Below, piece after piece: positions 25,912-33,516 of a stretch of DNA of 64,000 bases. The position numbers and the translations under genes were made by a program. Source of the DNA: Methylophilus glucosoxydans (lineage in GTDB: Bacteria > Pseudomonadota > Gammaproteobacteria > Burkholderiales > Methylophilaceae); contig NZ_JBHTJW010000002.1 in the NCBI RefSeq assembly GCF_042676145.1, positions 1,116,001 through 1,180,000 of the forward strand. The letters run 5' to 3'. The first letter of the stretch is position 1. Every line of letters starts with the position of its first letter. The notes under the pieces were generated by a model. That model was not told the origin of the DNA. It ran no database searches and saw only the letters and a program-made list of their open reading frames with translations.

Positions 25912-26071
25912 AGCCTGCGTGAATGTACAAGGGCTACTCCTTGGCATGCGCTCATCGCATAAGCACCCGTCATATTTAATTCATCAATCTTTCACGCTAA
26001 TTTAAAGCATCCGGTTCAGACTAGGCTTACCCAACAAGCATAGTCGGGGGAAGCCCCGGAAAGGACCTGCG

Positions 26072-26605
26072 ATGCTGAAACTACAACAAACACTGGGATG
26101 GGTGCAGTCGGTCGATAGTCGACTGTGTGTCAAAGTCAGCCATACCGGACAATATCGCCTGATACGCAACCTGTTTCGCGCCATTTCGCGTATGGGCGAT
26201 GGCATGTTCTGGTATTTGCTCATGCTGGTGATTGCCATCAGCCAGGGCCAGCACGGTCTTTACGTCTGCCTGCATATGTTGACCGTAGGACTGAGCGGTA
26301 CACTGGTCTATAAATGGTTGAAACATCGCACCAGTCGTCCACGACCCTTTCAGGTGCGTCAGGATGTCTTGTTGAGTGGCACGCCGCTGGATTACTTCAG
26401 TTTTCCTTCAGGGCATACCTTGCACGCGGTGGCGTTTGGCATGGTGGCCGTGCATTATTACCCGCAACTGTTTCCTGTCGTTTATCCGTTTGTCGTGTTA
26501 GTTGGCATCTCACGTGTGGTACTGGGTTTGCATTATCCGAGTGATGTCTTGGCAGGAGGATTGATTGGGTACACGCTGGTCGCTTTGTACGCACCGCTGT
26601 TTTAA
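26072..26605 (+). CDS. PAP2-family membrane phosphatase
   Basis: A 177-residue membrane protein with about five helices. The three acid-phosphatase motifs are present: K-x6-R-P in KHRTSRPRP, PSGH in YFSFPSGH, and SR-x5-H-x3-D in SRVVLGLHYPSD. The family dephosphorylates lipid phosphates such as undecaprenyl diphosphate or phosphatidic acid. AAGGA lies six bases before the ATG, and a short CGGGG/CCCCG hairpin precedes it (26045-26058). The substrate cannot be decided. It stands alone behind the nuo operon and ends at a terminator. Confidence 0.88.
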   Translation: MLKLQQTLGWVQSVDSRLCVKVSHTGQYRLIRNLFRAISRMGDGMFWYLLMLVIAISQGQHGLYVCLHMLTVGLSGTLVYKWLKHRTSRPRPFQVRQDVLLSGTPLDYFSFPSGHTLHAVAFGMVAVHYYPQLFPVVYPFVVLVGISRVVLGLHYPSDVLAGGLIGYTLVALYAPLF

Positions 26606-26634
26606 TCGTCATACACATGCTTTAGTCTGCGTGA

Positions 26635-26660
26635 AAACGGATACCTTGGTATCCGTTTTT
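26635..26660 (+). terminator. Bidirectional rho-independent terminator
   Basis: AAACGGATACC (26635-26645) pairs perfectly with GGTATCCGTTT (26648-26658) and continues into T's; the other strand also ends in T's. It separates the PAP2 gene from the convergent DUF2798 gene. Confidence 0.88.
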
Positions 26661-26680
26661 GTTTGTGGCCGCTCACGCCA

Positions 26681-26935
26681 TCAATGGGTGTCGACCAACT
26701 GATTCACCAAATGCATGACAATTGGTCGCACAATCAGCACACAACAGAAAGCGACAGGCATCGCGAGTGTATAAGCGTGGATGACACGCGTCACATAACC
26801 GGCTTGCAAGCCACTGTTGGCGGCCACAATGACCATAGACATCAAAAAGGCCATGATGCCTGCCATAAAAAAGGCAAACACATAAGGCGTAAATTGCTTA
26901 GGGATCTTGCGGAAAGTCGTTCTGGTTTGATTCAT
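26681..26935 (-). CDS. DUF2798 family small membrane protein
   Basis: An 84-residue protein with two membrane helices: PYVFAFFMAGIMAFLMSMVI and the segment MPVAFCCVLIVRPIVMHLV. This two-helix layout with a conserved RPIV segment is the DUF2798 pattern. Start chosen at the ATG (MNQTRTTFRK) behind AGGAG; an upstream in-frame codon would extend it by nine residues. It is divergent from a LysR regulator with a large palindrome between them, so it is probably that regulator's target. No function is known for the family. Confidence 0.72.
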   Translation of the reverse strand: MNQTRTTFRKIPKQFTPYVFAFFMAGIMAFLMSMVIVAANSGLQAGYVTRVIHAYTLAMPVAFCCVLIVRPIVMHLVNQLVDTH

Positions 26936-27018
26936 GGTGGTTCTCCTAATGTGTGGTGACACTATAAAAGCTCACACAGTTGCCGGGTAGAGGCTTGAAG
27001 ATTTAATCACTATAAAGT

Positions 27019-27054
27019 TAAACTATCGAATCAATCATGCTATTCGATAGTTTA
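27019..27054. promoter_or_regulatory. 13-bp-arm palindrome before LysR gene, probable operator
   Basis: TAAACTATCGAAT (27019-27031) is exactly reverse-complemented by ATTCGATAGTTTA (27042-27054), with a 10-base spacer. It lies between the divergent DUF2798 and LysR genes and touches the LysR start codon. LysR proteins bind interrupted dyads, so autoregulation plus control of DUF2798 is likely. A 3' hairpin role is unlikely since no T-run follows. Confidence 0.6.
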
Positions 27055-27980
27055 TGGATACCTTAAGAAGCATAGAAAGCTTTGTAAAAGCGATACAGGC
27101 CGGCAGTATTGCGGCGGGTGCGCGTTTGCAAGGCATTACAGCGGCAGCGGCCAGCCAGAATATCCAGCGGCTGGAAAAGTCATTGGGGACGCGCTTGTTG
27201 ATGCGAACCACGCGCAAGCTGGCGCTGACAGAAAGTGGTGCGCTTTATTATGCAGAGGTCCAGCATCTGGTAGACGTGCTGGCCAAGGCACAATCGGCCA
27301 TTACCGAGTTTCACGGGCAACCGCAGGGGCGCTTACGGATTGGTTCATCGGTGGCTTTTGGCCGTCATGTCTTAATGCCGTTGATCCCGGCATTTAGCCG
27401 CCGTTTCCCGCAAGTGTCTCTGGAGCTGATTCTGTCTGATCGTAGCCTGGATCATGTGGCAGAGGATATCGATATCAGCATCCGTTTCAAACAGCAGCTA
27501 GAGCCAGGACTGATTGCCAGGAAAATCGCGACCGTCCCCGTGCTATTTTGTGCTGCACCGGACTATCTGCAACGCAAAGGCCTGCCTCAGACCCCAGAAG
27601 ACTTATCGCAACATGATTGCCTGTTGTTCCGCATCCCGGTGGATGGACGCTTGTTGAACTGGAGTTTTAACCGCAATGGCATGTTATACGAGCCTGAAAT
27701 CATCCCTAGCATCGTTTGCAATGATATCGACTCCATTTTTCAACTTGCTTTGGCGGGGGCGGGAATTGCGCGCCTGGCCGCATTCGTCGTCAATGACGCG
27801 ATTAAAAAGGGAACGCTGATCCCGCTGTTTCAGCCTTCCGCCCAACAGCCGGAGGCGATGGCAGCCGAGAGCGTCCCCTTAGAGTTTTATGCCTGTTATC
27901 GCGACAAGTACGCCATGACCAACAAGGTGCGCGCATTTATGGATTATCTGGTGAGCGCGATCCCGCAGTCTTGGGAATGA
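27054..27980 (+). CDS. LysR-family transcriptional regulator
   Basis: A 308-residue regulator with N-terminal winged helix (RSIESFVKAIQAGSIAAGAR, ending RLEKSLGTRLLMRTTR) and a C-terminal effector domain. The ATG at 27054 starts at the edge of a 36-bp palindrome, leaving no normal SD, so it may be poorly translated or leaderless. The LLMRTTR-K-LALTESG segment places it in the CrgA/AaeR-like LysR subgroup. The likely target is the divergent DUF2798 gene. Confidence 0.88.
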   Translation: MDTLRSIESFVKAIQAGSIAAGARLQGITAAAASQNIQRLEKSLGTRLLMRTTRKLALTESGALYYAEVQHLVDVLAKAQSAITEFHGQPQGRLRIGSSVAFGRHVLMPLIPAFSRRFPQVSLELILSDRSLDHVAEDIDISIRFKQQLEPGLIARKIATVPVLFCAAPDYLQRKGLPQTPEDLSQHDCLLFRIPVDGRLLNWSFNRNGMLYEPEIIPSIVCNDIDSIFQLALAGAGIARLAAFVVNDAIKKGTLIPLFQPSAQQPEAMAAESVPLEFYACYRDKYAMTNKVRAFMDYLVSAIPQSWE

Positions 27981-28076
27981 GGCCCAATGCGGCACGCCAA
28001 GCCTGAGCCTTGATCAAGGCAATATGCTGTTTTTGACGAAGATTGTCGCGGCATCTTTCAATTTGTCAAATACTTG

Positions 28077-28105
28077 TTGCTAATATTTGATATTACGTGC
28101 ATAGT
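28077..28105 (+). promoter_or_regulatory. Possible sigma-70 promoter of cold-shock gene
   Basis: TTGCTA (28077-28082) and CATAGT (28100-28105) are spaced 17 bases and match the consensus 4 of 6 each. This would give a 5' leader of about 130 bases, in line with cold-shock genes whose leaders act as RNA thermosensors. Just before the gene, GGGC/GCCC (28198-28209) is followed by a T-rich stretch. The 27981-28076 part holds a 14-bp palindrome at 28007-28020 and nothing else I can name. Confidence 0.35.
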
Positions 28106-28239
28106 ACCAACTCACGAAGTTCAAGTAGTGTTGTTGTTCCCCGGTTCTATCTTTTGGTTCTATCGTTACTTCTCGCCATCTTGATCCTCGTTTTAATGGG
28201 CAACCGCCCGCATTTTTATTTTTTGTACAAGGATTTATT

Positions 28240-28446
28240 ATGGTGACAGGTTCTGTTAAATGGTTTAACGACTCTAAAGGTTTTGGTTTTATTACTCCGG
28301 ATAACGGCGGCGAAGATTTGTTCGCGCACTTCTCTGCAATTCAATCTGCTGGCTTCAAAACACTCAAAGAAAACCAACGCGTAAGCTTTGAAGTGGCAAC
28401 AGGCCCTAAAGGCAAACAAGCGGCAAACATTCAAATCATTGAGTAA
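28240..28446 (+). CDS. Cold-shock protein, CspA family
   Basis: A 68-residue single cold-shock domain. RNP1 is KGFGFI and RNP2 is DLFAHF, the aromatic nucleic-acid-binding surface of CspA. It binds single-stranded RNA/DNA and melts mRNA structure. Its long leader suggests post-transcriptional cold control. Whether it is cold-induced or constitutive cannot be told. Followed by a strong terminator, then a second IF-1 gene. Confidence 0.95.
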   Translation: MVTGSVKWFNDSKGFGFITPDNGGEDLFAHFSAIQSAGFKTLKENQRVSFEVATGPKGKQAANIQIIE

Positions 28447-28464
28447 TTCAATGGTTTTCGGCAA

Positions 28465-28516
28465 GGCTGTGAATACAGCCTCCGAGAAAAGCCCGGAGTT
28501 TCCGGGCTTTTTTATT
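28465..28516 (+). terminator. Tandem hairpins ending in a strong terminator
   Basis: A first hairpin GGCTGT/ACAGCC (28465-28480) is followed by AAAAGCCCGGA (28487-28497) paired with TCCGGGCTTTT (28501-28511) and a T-run. The second is a textbook intrinsic terminator between the cold-shock gene and infA. Confidence 0.9.
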
Positions 28517-28547
28517 TTGAAACGACTTACTTTTTAGGGGGATAGCG

Positions 28548-28784
28548 ATGGCTAAAGAAGAATTAATCGAAATGCAGGGTGCAGTGACGGAAATTTTGCC
28601 TGATGCCCGTTATCGGGTGAAGCTGGATAATGGTCACGAGTTGATCGCTTATACCGGCGGCAAGATGCGCAAACACAAAATCCGTATTTTGGCTGGCGAT
28701 AAAATCACCATTGAAATGTCCCCTTATGACATGGACAAAGGCCGGATTATTTTCCGCCACCTTGAGCCGCGTAAACCTTTTTAA
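28548..28784 (+). CDS. infA: Translation initiation factor IF-1, second-copy type
   Basis: A 78-residue OB-fold protein: GAVTEILPDARYRVKLDNGH, KMRKHKIRILAGDKITIE and SPYDMDKGRI are the IF-1 blocks. It occupies the 30S A site during initiation. The C-terminal tail FRHLEPRKPF and its location beside a cold-shock gene, not in the ribosomal-protein operon, match the extra infA2 copies seen in betaproteobacteria. The main infA is expected elsewhere in the genome. The GGGG-rich SD precedes the ATG by several bases. Confidence 0.92.
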   Translation: MAKEELIEMQGAVTEILPDARYRVKLDNGHELIAYTGGKMRKHKIRILAGDKITIEMSPYDMDKGRIIFRHLEPRKPF

Positions 28785-28810
28785 GCGCTGTCACCTAGCA
28801 TACGCGCTAC

Positions 28811-29284
28811 TTAACTGAGTTGACCTATCTGCTGCAAGACGGTCTGTAGCGCTACTCTGTCCTGATATATTGTGCTTTCCAACTTAAGGAAGGCTTCAAT
28901 ACGCGTGCGCAGAATCCGGTAGGCTTGCTCAAAGCTGGCCGCAATCTCAGCCTCGGTGCCAGTCGCCTTGGCTGGATCATCCACCCCCCAATGTGCCCGG
29001 AGCACATTGCCTAGATAGGCAGGGCAGGTTTCACCGGCTGCGTTGCTGCAGACGGTGATGACAATGTCAGGTGTTTCCCCAATCTCGTCCCAGGACTTGC
29101 TGAAATAGCCTGTTGTGGCAATGCCTTTGGCCTGCAGCAGGGCAATTGAGCGAGGATGCACCTCACCCGTAGGATGGCTGCCGGCACTTTGTGCCCGCAT
29201 GTCTGCCGGCGCAAGGTGATTAAAGGTGGCTTCGGCAATGATGGAGCGGCAGGAGTTGCCGGTACATAAAAACAGGATGCGCAT
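28811..29284 (-). CDS. arsC: Arsenate reductase, thioredoxin-coupled LMW-phosphatase type
   Basis: A low-molecular-weight-phosphatase-fold enzyme of about 157 residues that reduces arsenate to arsenite. The catalytic loop is LCTGNSCRS near the N-terminus, and the resolving cysteines are in VITVCSNAAGETCP, as in Staphylococcus-type ArsC that uses thioredoxin. The C-terminus is longer than usual by roughly 20 residues. ATG at 29284 (MRILFLCTG) fits the family; an upstream ATG at 29299 would overlap the acr3 gene by 14 bp. Last gene of the ars operon. Confidence 0.92.
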   Translation of the reverse strand: MRILFLCTGNSCRSIIAEATFNHLAPADMRAQSAGSHPTGEVHPRSIALLQAKGIATTGYFSKSWDEIGETPDIVITVCSNAAGETCPAYLGNVLRAHWGVDDPAKATGTEAEIAASFEQAYRILRTRIEAFLKLESTIYQDRVALQTVLQQIGQLS

Positions 29285-29285
29285 A

Positions 29286-30326
29286 TTACACACTTTCATA
29301 CCAATGTTTGGAACGGTTTACGATGGCGACGATAGATAGCATGACTGGCACTTCTATCAACACGCCGACCACTGTTGCAAGTGCGGCGCCCGAGTCAAAC
29401 CCGAACAAAGCAATCGCTGTCGCCACAGCAAGTTCAAAAAAGTTAGACGCGCCAATCAGTGCAGAGGGGCCCGCCACACAATGGGCGACCTTGAATTGTT
29501 TATTCAGCCAGTAGGCCAGCAGGGCGTTGAAATAGACCTGGATCAAAATCGGCACTGCCAGCAAGGCAATCACCAACGGTTGCGACAGGATTTGCCCGCC
29601 TTGAAAAGCAAATAGCAACACCAGCGTCAACAATAATGCCGCCATGGAAAAGGGTTGGATGGTTTGCAGGGTGGCTGCGAATCGATGAGGCCCTTTTGCC
29701 AGCAGCCAACGCCGTAGCAGTTGGCTCAATATCAGTGGCACAACGATAAACAGGCTCACTGACACCAGCAAGGTTTGCCAGGGGATGATGATGCTGGAGA
29801 GGCCCAGCAGGAGTGCGACCAGGGGGGCAAACGCGACCAGCATGATGGCATCATTGATAGCCACCTGCGACAAGGTGAATTTGGGCTCACCCTGGCATAA
29901 ATTGCTCCAGACAAATACCATCGCTGTACAGGGTGCGGCGGCCAGTAAAATCAGCCCGGCAATATAACTGTCAATCTGCTCGGCGGGTAACCAGTCGGCA
30001 AACAGGTGACGAATGAACAGCCAGGCGAGCAAAGCCATGGAAAACGGCTTCACCAGCCAGTTAATCACCAGGGTGACCGTGATGCCTTTGGCATGCCCCA
30101 GTACCTCGCGCATGGCGCCAAAATCCACCTTGAGCAGCATGGGGATAATCATGAGCCAGATCAGGGCGGCCACGGGCAAGTTCACCTCTGCCCATTTCAA
30201 CGCTCCCAATGCCTGAAAAAAATCTGGGGCAAGTTTGCCCAGTGCGATGCCGGTGATAATGCACGCCAGTACCCACCAGGTCAGATGGCGCTCAAAATTT
30301 CCAATACCTGAAGCTTGATTTGTCAT
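29286..30326 (-). CDS. acr3: Arsenite efflux transporter Acr3
   Basis: About 346 residues, ten membrane helices, of the ACR3/bile-acid-sodium-symporter superfamily. The family Cys and motif AAPCTAMVFVWS in the fourth helix region and the LIGASNFFELAVATAIALFG stretch are diagnostic. It exports As(III) using the proton motive force. Start taken at the ATG 30326 (MTNQASG), 11 bases after AAGGA; an ATG at 30338 overlaps the arsI stop and abuts the SD. It lies in the order arsR-arsI-acr3-arsC with near-zero spacing. Confidence 0.93.
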   Translation of the reverse strand: MTNQASGIGNFERHLTWWVLACIITGIALGKLAPDFFQALGALKWAEVNLPVAALIWLMIIPMLLKVDFGAMREVLGHAKGITVTLVINWLVKPFSMALLAWLFIRHLFADWLPAEQIDSYIAGLILLAAAPCTAMVFVWSNLCQGEPKFTLSQVAINDAIMLVAFAPLVALLLGLSSIIIPWQTLLVSVSLFIVVPLILSQLLRRWLLAKGPHRFAATLQTIQPFSMAALLLTLVLLFAFQGGQILSQPLVIALLAVPILIQVYFNALLAYWLNKQFKVAHCVAGPSALIGASNFFELAVATAIALFGFDSGAALATVVGVLIEVPVMLSIVAIVNRSKHWYESV

Positions 30327-30330
30327 CGGC

Positions 30331-30789
30331 TTAAACATCCTTCTTTTTGATTTGAATACTGACTGGCTGTGCCATCGGGGTGCAGCAGGGGGCTGAAGCA
30401 GTTGTTTTCCCTGCATCGTTAAACGTAGGTGCACTTTCCAGCGTCAAATAGCTTTCCCAGGCCAGGCCAGAGGGGTCCTGCACCCAATGTTTATCCGATT
30501 TGGCATAACAACAAGTGGTGTCGGTTTGTGATAACACCGCCATGTCTGCCGCTTGCAATCGTGCCTGAATCACTTCCAGTTCATCGGCGGTTTCTACTTG
30601 TATGCCAACGTGATCCAGCCCAGGTGCCTGGCCGCGGGCACTGATGGCAAAATTCACGCGCGGATCTTCAAGCATCCATTTGGCATAGTCAGCCTTTTCA
30701 ACGCTAGGACCAATCCCAAATAGCGTCGAATAAAAGCGGATGCTCTGTGGCAGATCGGTCACGCGGACATGCAGGTGCATACGTTTCAT
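30331..30789 (-). CDS. arsI: ArsI/CadI-type glyoxalase-fold metalloenzyme
   Basis: A 152-residue vicinal-oxygen-chelate protein. It has HLHVRVTDLPQSIRFY at the start, LDHVGIQVE in the middle, the thiol pair in DTTCCYAKSDKHWVQDP, and a C-terminal WESY with the third metal ligand Glu. ArsI enzymes cleave the C-As bond of methylarsenite and other trivalent organoarsenicals using Fe(II) and O2; the CadI name comes from cadmium induction. The DTTCCYA pair matches the MAs(III) site of ArsI. A C-terminal extension has another Cys pair (APCCTP). The start overlaps the arsR stop, so the two are translationally coupled; SD AAGGAA supports it. Confidence 0.85.
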   Translation of the reverse strand: MKRMHLHVRVTDLPQSIRFYSTLFGIGPSVEKADYAKWMLEDPRVNFAISARGQAPGLDHVGIQVETADELEVIQARLQAADMAVLSQTDTTCCYAKSDKHWVQDPSGLAWESYLTLESAPTFNDAGKTTASAPCCTPMAQPVSIQIKKKDV

Positions 30790-31124
30790 CGGGTTTCCTT
30801 GGAGGTTGGTAAACATTGCAGCTCAGGGCAACAGGTGCTATCGCCGCCACAGCAGTTTTCGGTGAGATAAGCCAGCAAGCCATTCATCTGTGCATAGTTG
30901 GCCGTGTAATAAATAAAACGGCTTTCCTGGCGGGCGCAAATCAGGTTGGCATGGGTCAGCGCCTTCAAATGAAAAGACAGCGTGCTATTCGCAATCTGTA
31001 ATGCGTCTGACAGCACGCCGGCCGCCAGGCCTTCCGGCCCTGCCTGGACCAGGCATCTAAAAATGTCCAGTCGTGCTGATTGGGCAATGGCAGACAGTGC
31101 AATGAGCGCTTGTTCTTTATTCAT
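30786..31124 (-). CDS. arsR: ArsR-family arsenic-responsive repressor
   Basis: A 112-residue winged-helix repressor. The DNA-recognition helix segment is ALQIANSTLSFHLKALTHA. The arsenite site appears to be at the C-terminal end (ENCCGGDSTCC), as in the Acidithiobacillus-type ArsR with C-terminal cysteines, not in helix alpha-3 as in plasmid R773. Start at the ATG 31124 (MNKEQAL); an in-frame ATG at 31142 falls inside the operator. It heads the ars operon and is expected to repress it until As(III) binds. Confidence 0.92.
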   Translation of the reverse strand: MNKEQALIALSAIAQSARLDIFRCLVQAGPEGLAAGVLSDALQIANSTLSFHLKALTHANLICARQESRFIYYTANYAQMNGLLAYLTENCCGGDSTCCPELQCLPTSKETR

Positions 31125-31130
31125 TTTTCT

Positions 31131-31154
31131 ATATTTCCACAAATATGGAAATAT
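31131..31154 (-). promoter_or_regulatory. ArsR operator dyad
   Basis: ATATTTCCA (31131-31139) is mirrored by TGGAAATAT (31146-31154) around six bases. A perfect 9-bp dyad directly before the arsR start is what ArsR dimers bind. The assignment to ArsR is inference from position. Confidence 0.6.
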
Positions 31155-31201
31155 ATCAAGTGCTGAGCCTGCTGAAAAAATACAGCAGGGATTGCAGCGA
31201 A

Positions 31202-31224
31202 GAAAAAGCCCTGCAAGGCAGGGC
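31202..31224 (-). terminator. Orphan minus-strand terminator
   Basis: On the minus strand GCCCTGC pairs with GCAGGGC around a three-base loop (31208-31224), followed by TTTTTCTT. This is a good intrinsic terminator for leftward transcription, but no intact leftward gene ends just before it; the nearest is the TetR gene ending at 31968. Confidence 0.6.
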
Positions 31225-31419
31225 GGGTGTGTTTATTCAGGCGAGGGCAAGACCCATTGGGTTAAGCTTAGCAGACAAGCTGTGAGCAACAAGATGCTGA
31301 CAGAATTGGCAGTTTTCTAGTGTCAGTTCGAATGACATTGGCTGTAAAAAGAACGGTAGCCAAGGTTTGCGGTAAGGTGGGCAGTTCGGTATCGGCATGT
31401 ATATATTCTAAGTAGACGC

Positions 31420-31961
31420 TTTTTTCAGTGTGGCCTCCTGAGTGCTCCCCCTTGCTGGCATCTCTGCCAACATGTTTATGAATATGGCCGTAAGAGTACG
31501 CTGATGGAAGCGATGTACCAGAAGGCCGTCGAGCGATACGTGCAGGGGCCTGCCGCCTTTCTGGTAGCGGCGCTGAGCCAGCCGACCGCGGGACAGGTGA
31601 TATAAGCGCATCCTTACGCAAGCCGCCAATATGCTGGCTAAAACCCACCATCCTGCCGGGTATCTGGTTATACAAAGGCGCACAGGCTTGCAGCACCGAA
31701 GCCGAAGCCATGAAAGCCTTTTTGAATGGCTATCGCATGTCCATGGAGCACAAATTAGGCGAGCGCTTTGCGATTGCGGTACAAGCGGGAGAAATTGCGG
31801 CTAGTGTAGAGATAGGCTTACTGGCCAAGCTGGTAATGACTGTCCATCAAGGCATGACCATAAAAGCCGTGCATGGCGAGTCAGGAGGCGCTTGCGTCGA
31901 TAGCCAGCACCATGGGCCGGTGATTGACGCAAGACTTCATGCCGACCCAAACAACGACTGA
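31420..31961 (+). pseudogene. TetR-family regulator, decayed by frameshifts
   Basis: Three plus-strand frames carry consecutive TetR pieces. Frame A (31420-31602) has FFQCGLLSAPP, then YEYGRKSTLMEAM and ERYVQGPAAFL, ending in TAA at 31603. Frame B (31607 to about 31675) continues with RILTQAANMLAKTHHPAG. Frame C (about 31677-31961) gives GAQACSTEAEAM, FAIAVQAGEIAA, MTVHQGM and a C-terminal VIDARLHA. Read in order they match one TetR of the type with a C-terminal VFQGM-like motif. A further shift near 31477 breaks the helix-turn-helix (LAGISANMF in another frame). No intact start is seen. At least three frame disruptions mean it is not functional. It runs convergently to an intact TetR gene. 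Confidence 0.75.
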
Positions 31962-31967
31962 GCTTCG

Positions 31968-32522
31968 TTAAATGGCATTACGCACCAAGGTCATGGCCGC
32001 CAGTTTGGCACGGTTGGCGGCGCCGGTATTGGGTGTGAGGCGCTCCACCAGGGCGGCGCCTTCAAACAGAATGGTCAATTGCTGGCCGAGGGCTTCCGGG
32101 TCTTTGGCGCCTGCGTCGCGGGCAATCTTGCATAAAAAGCCTTGCAACTCCTTGGATAGCACCACTGAGTATTGATTGATCGGATGATCTTGCTCAGGAA
32201 ACTCGACGGCGGCAATGTGAAAGGGCAGGCCGCGAAACGCGGGCTGGCTGATCCATTGCTCCATCAATTCACACAATAACAGCAATAACTCCAGCGATTC
32301 TGCCTTGCGTGAGGTGAGTTGAGCGGTAAGCCAGGCGTAAAATTTGTCCGATTTGTCACGCAAATAGGCGGTAATCAGCAGATTTTTGCTCGGAAAGTGT
32401 TTGTATAGCGTCGCCTTGGCAACTCCGGCTTCGAGGATAATGGTATCCACGCCAGAAGCCTGGATGCCGCGGCTGTCAAACAGCGTGCTTGCAATGTTCA
32501 GAATTTTATCTCGCATGTTCAT
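31968..32522 (-). CDS. TetR/AcrR-family transcriptional regulator
   Basis: A 184-residue regulator. The N-terminal helix-turn-helix is complete: ASTLFDSRGIQASGVDTII, then GVAKATLYKHFPSKNLLI. The ligand domain (about 65-184) is not assignable. Start at 32522 (MNMRDKI) or two codons later at 32516. No divergent target is adjacent: upstream is an unrelated ORF on the same strand, so its regulon is unknown. Its stop lies 6 bp from the end of the TetR pseudogene on the other strand, but the two sequences differ in subgroup and are not a recent duplication. Confidence 0.85.
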   Translation of the reverse strand: MNMRDKILNIASTLFDSRGIQASGVDTIILEAGVAKATLYKHFPSKNLLITAYLRDKSDKFYAWLTAQLTSRKAESLELLLLLCELMEQWISQPAFRGLPFHIAAVEFPEQDHPINQYSVVLSKELQGFLCKIARDAGAKDPEALGQQLTILFEGAALVERLTPNTGAANRAKLAAMTLVRNAI

Positions 32523-32560
32523 CTGGTATATCCCTTTTTCCCGATTCAGGGCTAGAATTT

Positions 32561-33334
32561 TTATTCTCTTGGTAAACGATCCCGTCCTTGCGGACGCATC
32601 AACTCTTGCGGATACAAGCAGCTGACATAGCCCAGGGCTTGTCTTAAATGCTCCACTTGGTCCACATCCACCTTGCCTTCAGTCACAAACATCAAAAAGG
32701 CCTGACGCTGGGCTTCTGGTAACATCGCTGCCTGCGGTAACTGGCAACTGCCACTTTGCATTTTCTGGTAGGCCAGGTTGAGTAAACTCAATGTCACCGG
32801 GTCCGCCGTGCCGCCGCCAGCATGGCTGACTGCGGTCTCTAATGGGGAGGCCTCCTCTGTGACAGGCTTGTGTGGGGCTGTACTCAAGCTCATCCAGATC
32901 ACGCAGAGGGTGACCAGTGCGCCAAATGACCAGCTGCGCTGCCATGTTGTGCTGCCCAATTGGCTATGCACAGACTGCTCAAACAATTGCCATGCACGCG
33001 CTGACCCAGTTTGTGTATGCACCTGTATCGCGCCAACGGCCAGGAAAAACCACTGGTCGAGCAGGGCGGCTGGCAGGGCTGCACTGGATTGCTGTTGCGC
33101 CTGCTCCAGTAATTGCCGTAATGCCGCAATATCCTGCGCATTTAACGCAACCGCCTTGCCGCTGCGTTGAATGCGTTGCTGGTTCCAATCCATCAGTGCA
33201 TCACGCAACTGGTAAAACGGGGCATGTTTTGCCCATTGCCGCAGCCCCAAGTGCCACAGCGCCTGGCTGGCATAGGTCATGCCCCTGCGCGTCATGGACT
33301 GCCTGGTCTGATTCACAATCGCTAAAAAATTCAC
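32561..33334 (-). CDS. Unknown single-helix membrane protein, divergent from mxa cluster
   Basis: I do not recognise this 257-residue protein. GTG start behind AGGGG. Residues about 1-135 are Gln/Ala-rich and helical (LRQLLEQAQQQSSAAL). One membrane helix (WSFGALVTLCVIWMSLST) lies at about residues 134-153. The C-terminal part has helical segments with a Cys (GSCQLPQ) and a second Cys (YVSCLYP). Orientation is probably N-in. It starts 182 bp from mxaR on the opposite strand, so the two share a promoter region, and it could belong to the methanol dehydrogenase assembly function, but nothing in the sequence proves this. Confidence 0.7.
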   Translation of the reverse strand: MNFLAIVNQTRQSMTRRGMTYASQALWHLGLRQWAKHAPFYQLRDALMDWNQQRIQRSGKAVALNAQDIAALRQLLEQAQQQSSAALPAALLDQWFFLAVGAIQVHTQTGSARAWQLFEQSVHSQLGSTTWQRSWSFGALVTLCVIWMSLSTAPHKPVTEEASPLETAVSHAGGGTADPVTLSLLNLAYQKMQSGSCQLPQAAMLPEAQRQAFLMFVTEGKVDVDQVEHLRQALGYVSCLYPQELMRPQGRDRLPRE

Positions 33335-33398
33335 CCGGTGACCCCTAAAATTCGCTTGCTTTTTTTTTGTTGGCTGAAGTAGACTGGAAAAAAGTGAA

Positions 33399-33418
33399 CA
33401 GACCTGTCTGCATATTAT
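33399..33418 (+). promoter_or_regulatory. Candidate operator and -10 box before mxaR
   Basis: CAGAC-CT-GTCTG (33399-33410) is a short perfect dyad followed two bases later by TATTAT (33413-33418), a good -10 box without a recognisable -35. That fits an activator-dependent promoter for the mxa cluster. Weak evidence. Confidence 0.3.
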
Positions 33419-33516
33419 CGTGTGACTGGCTAAAATGCAAGCAGGGGTTCATTCATCTTTTCAGCGGCCCGATTGGCATCATAGCCCTGGCTGCATTGCT
33501 TAACAAGGGATAGACA

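Noticed and set aside
31268..31711. Minus-strand ORFs of 147 and 91 codons in the ars-TetR gap
   Set aside because: They lie antisense to the TetR pseudogene pieces and have no recognisable content or SD.
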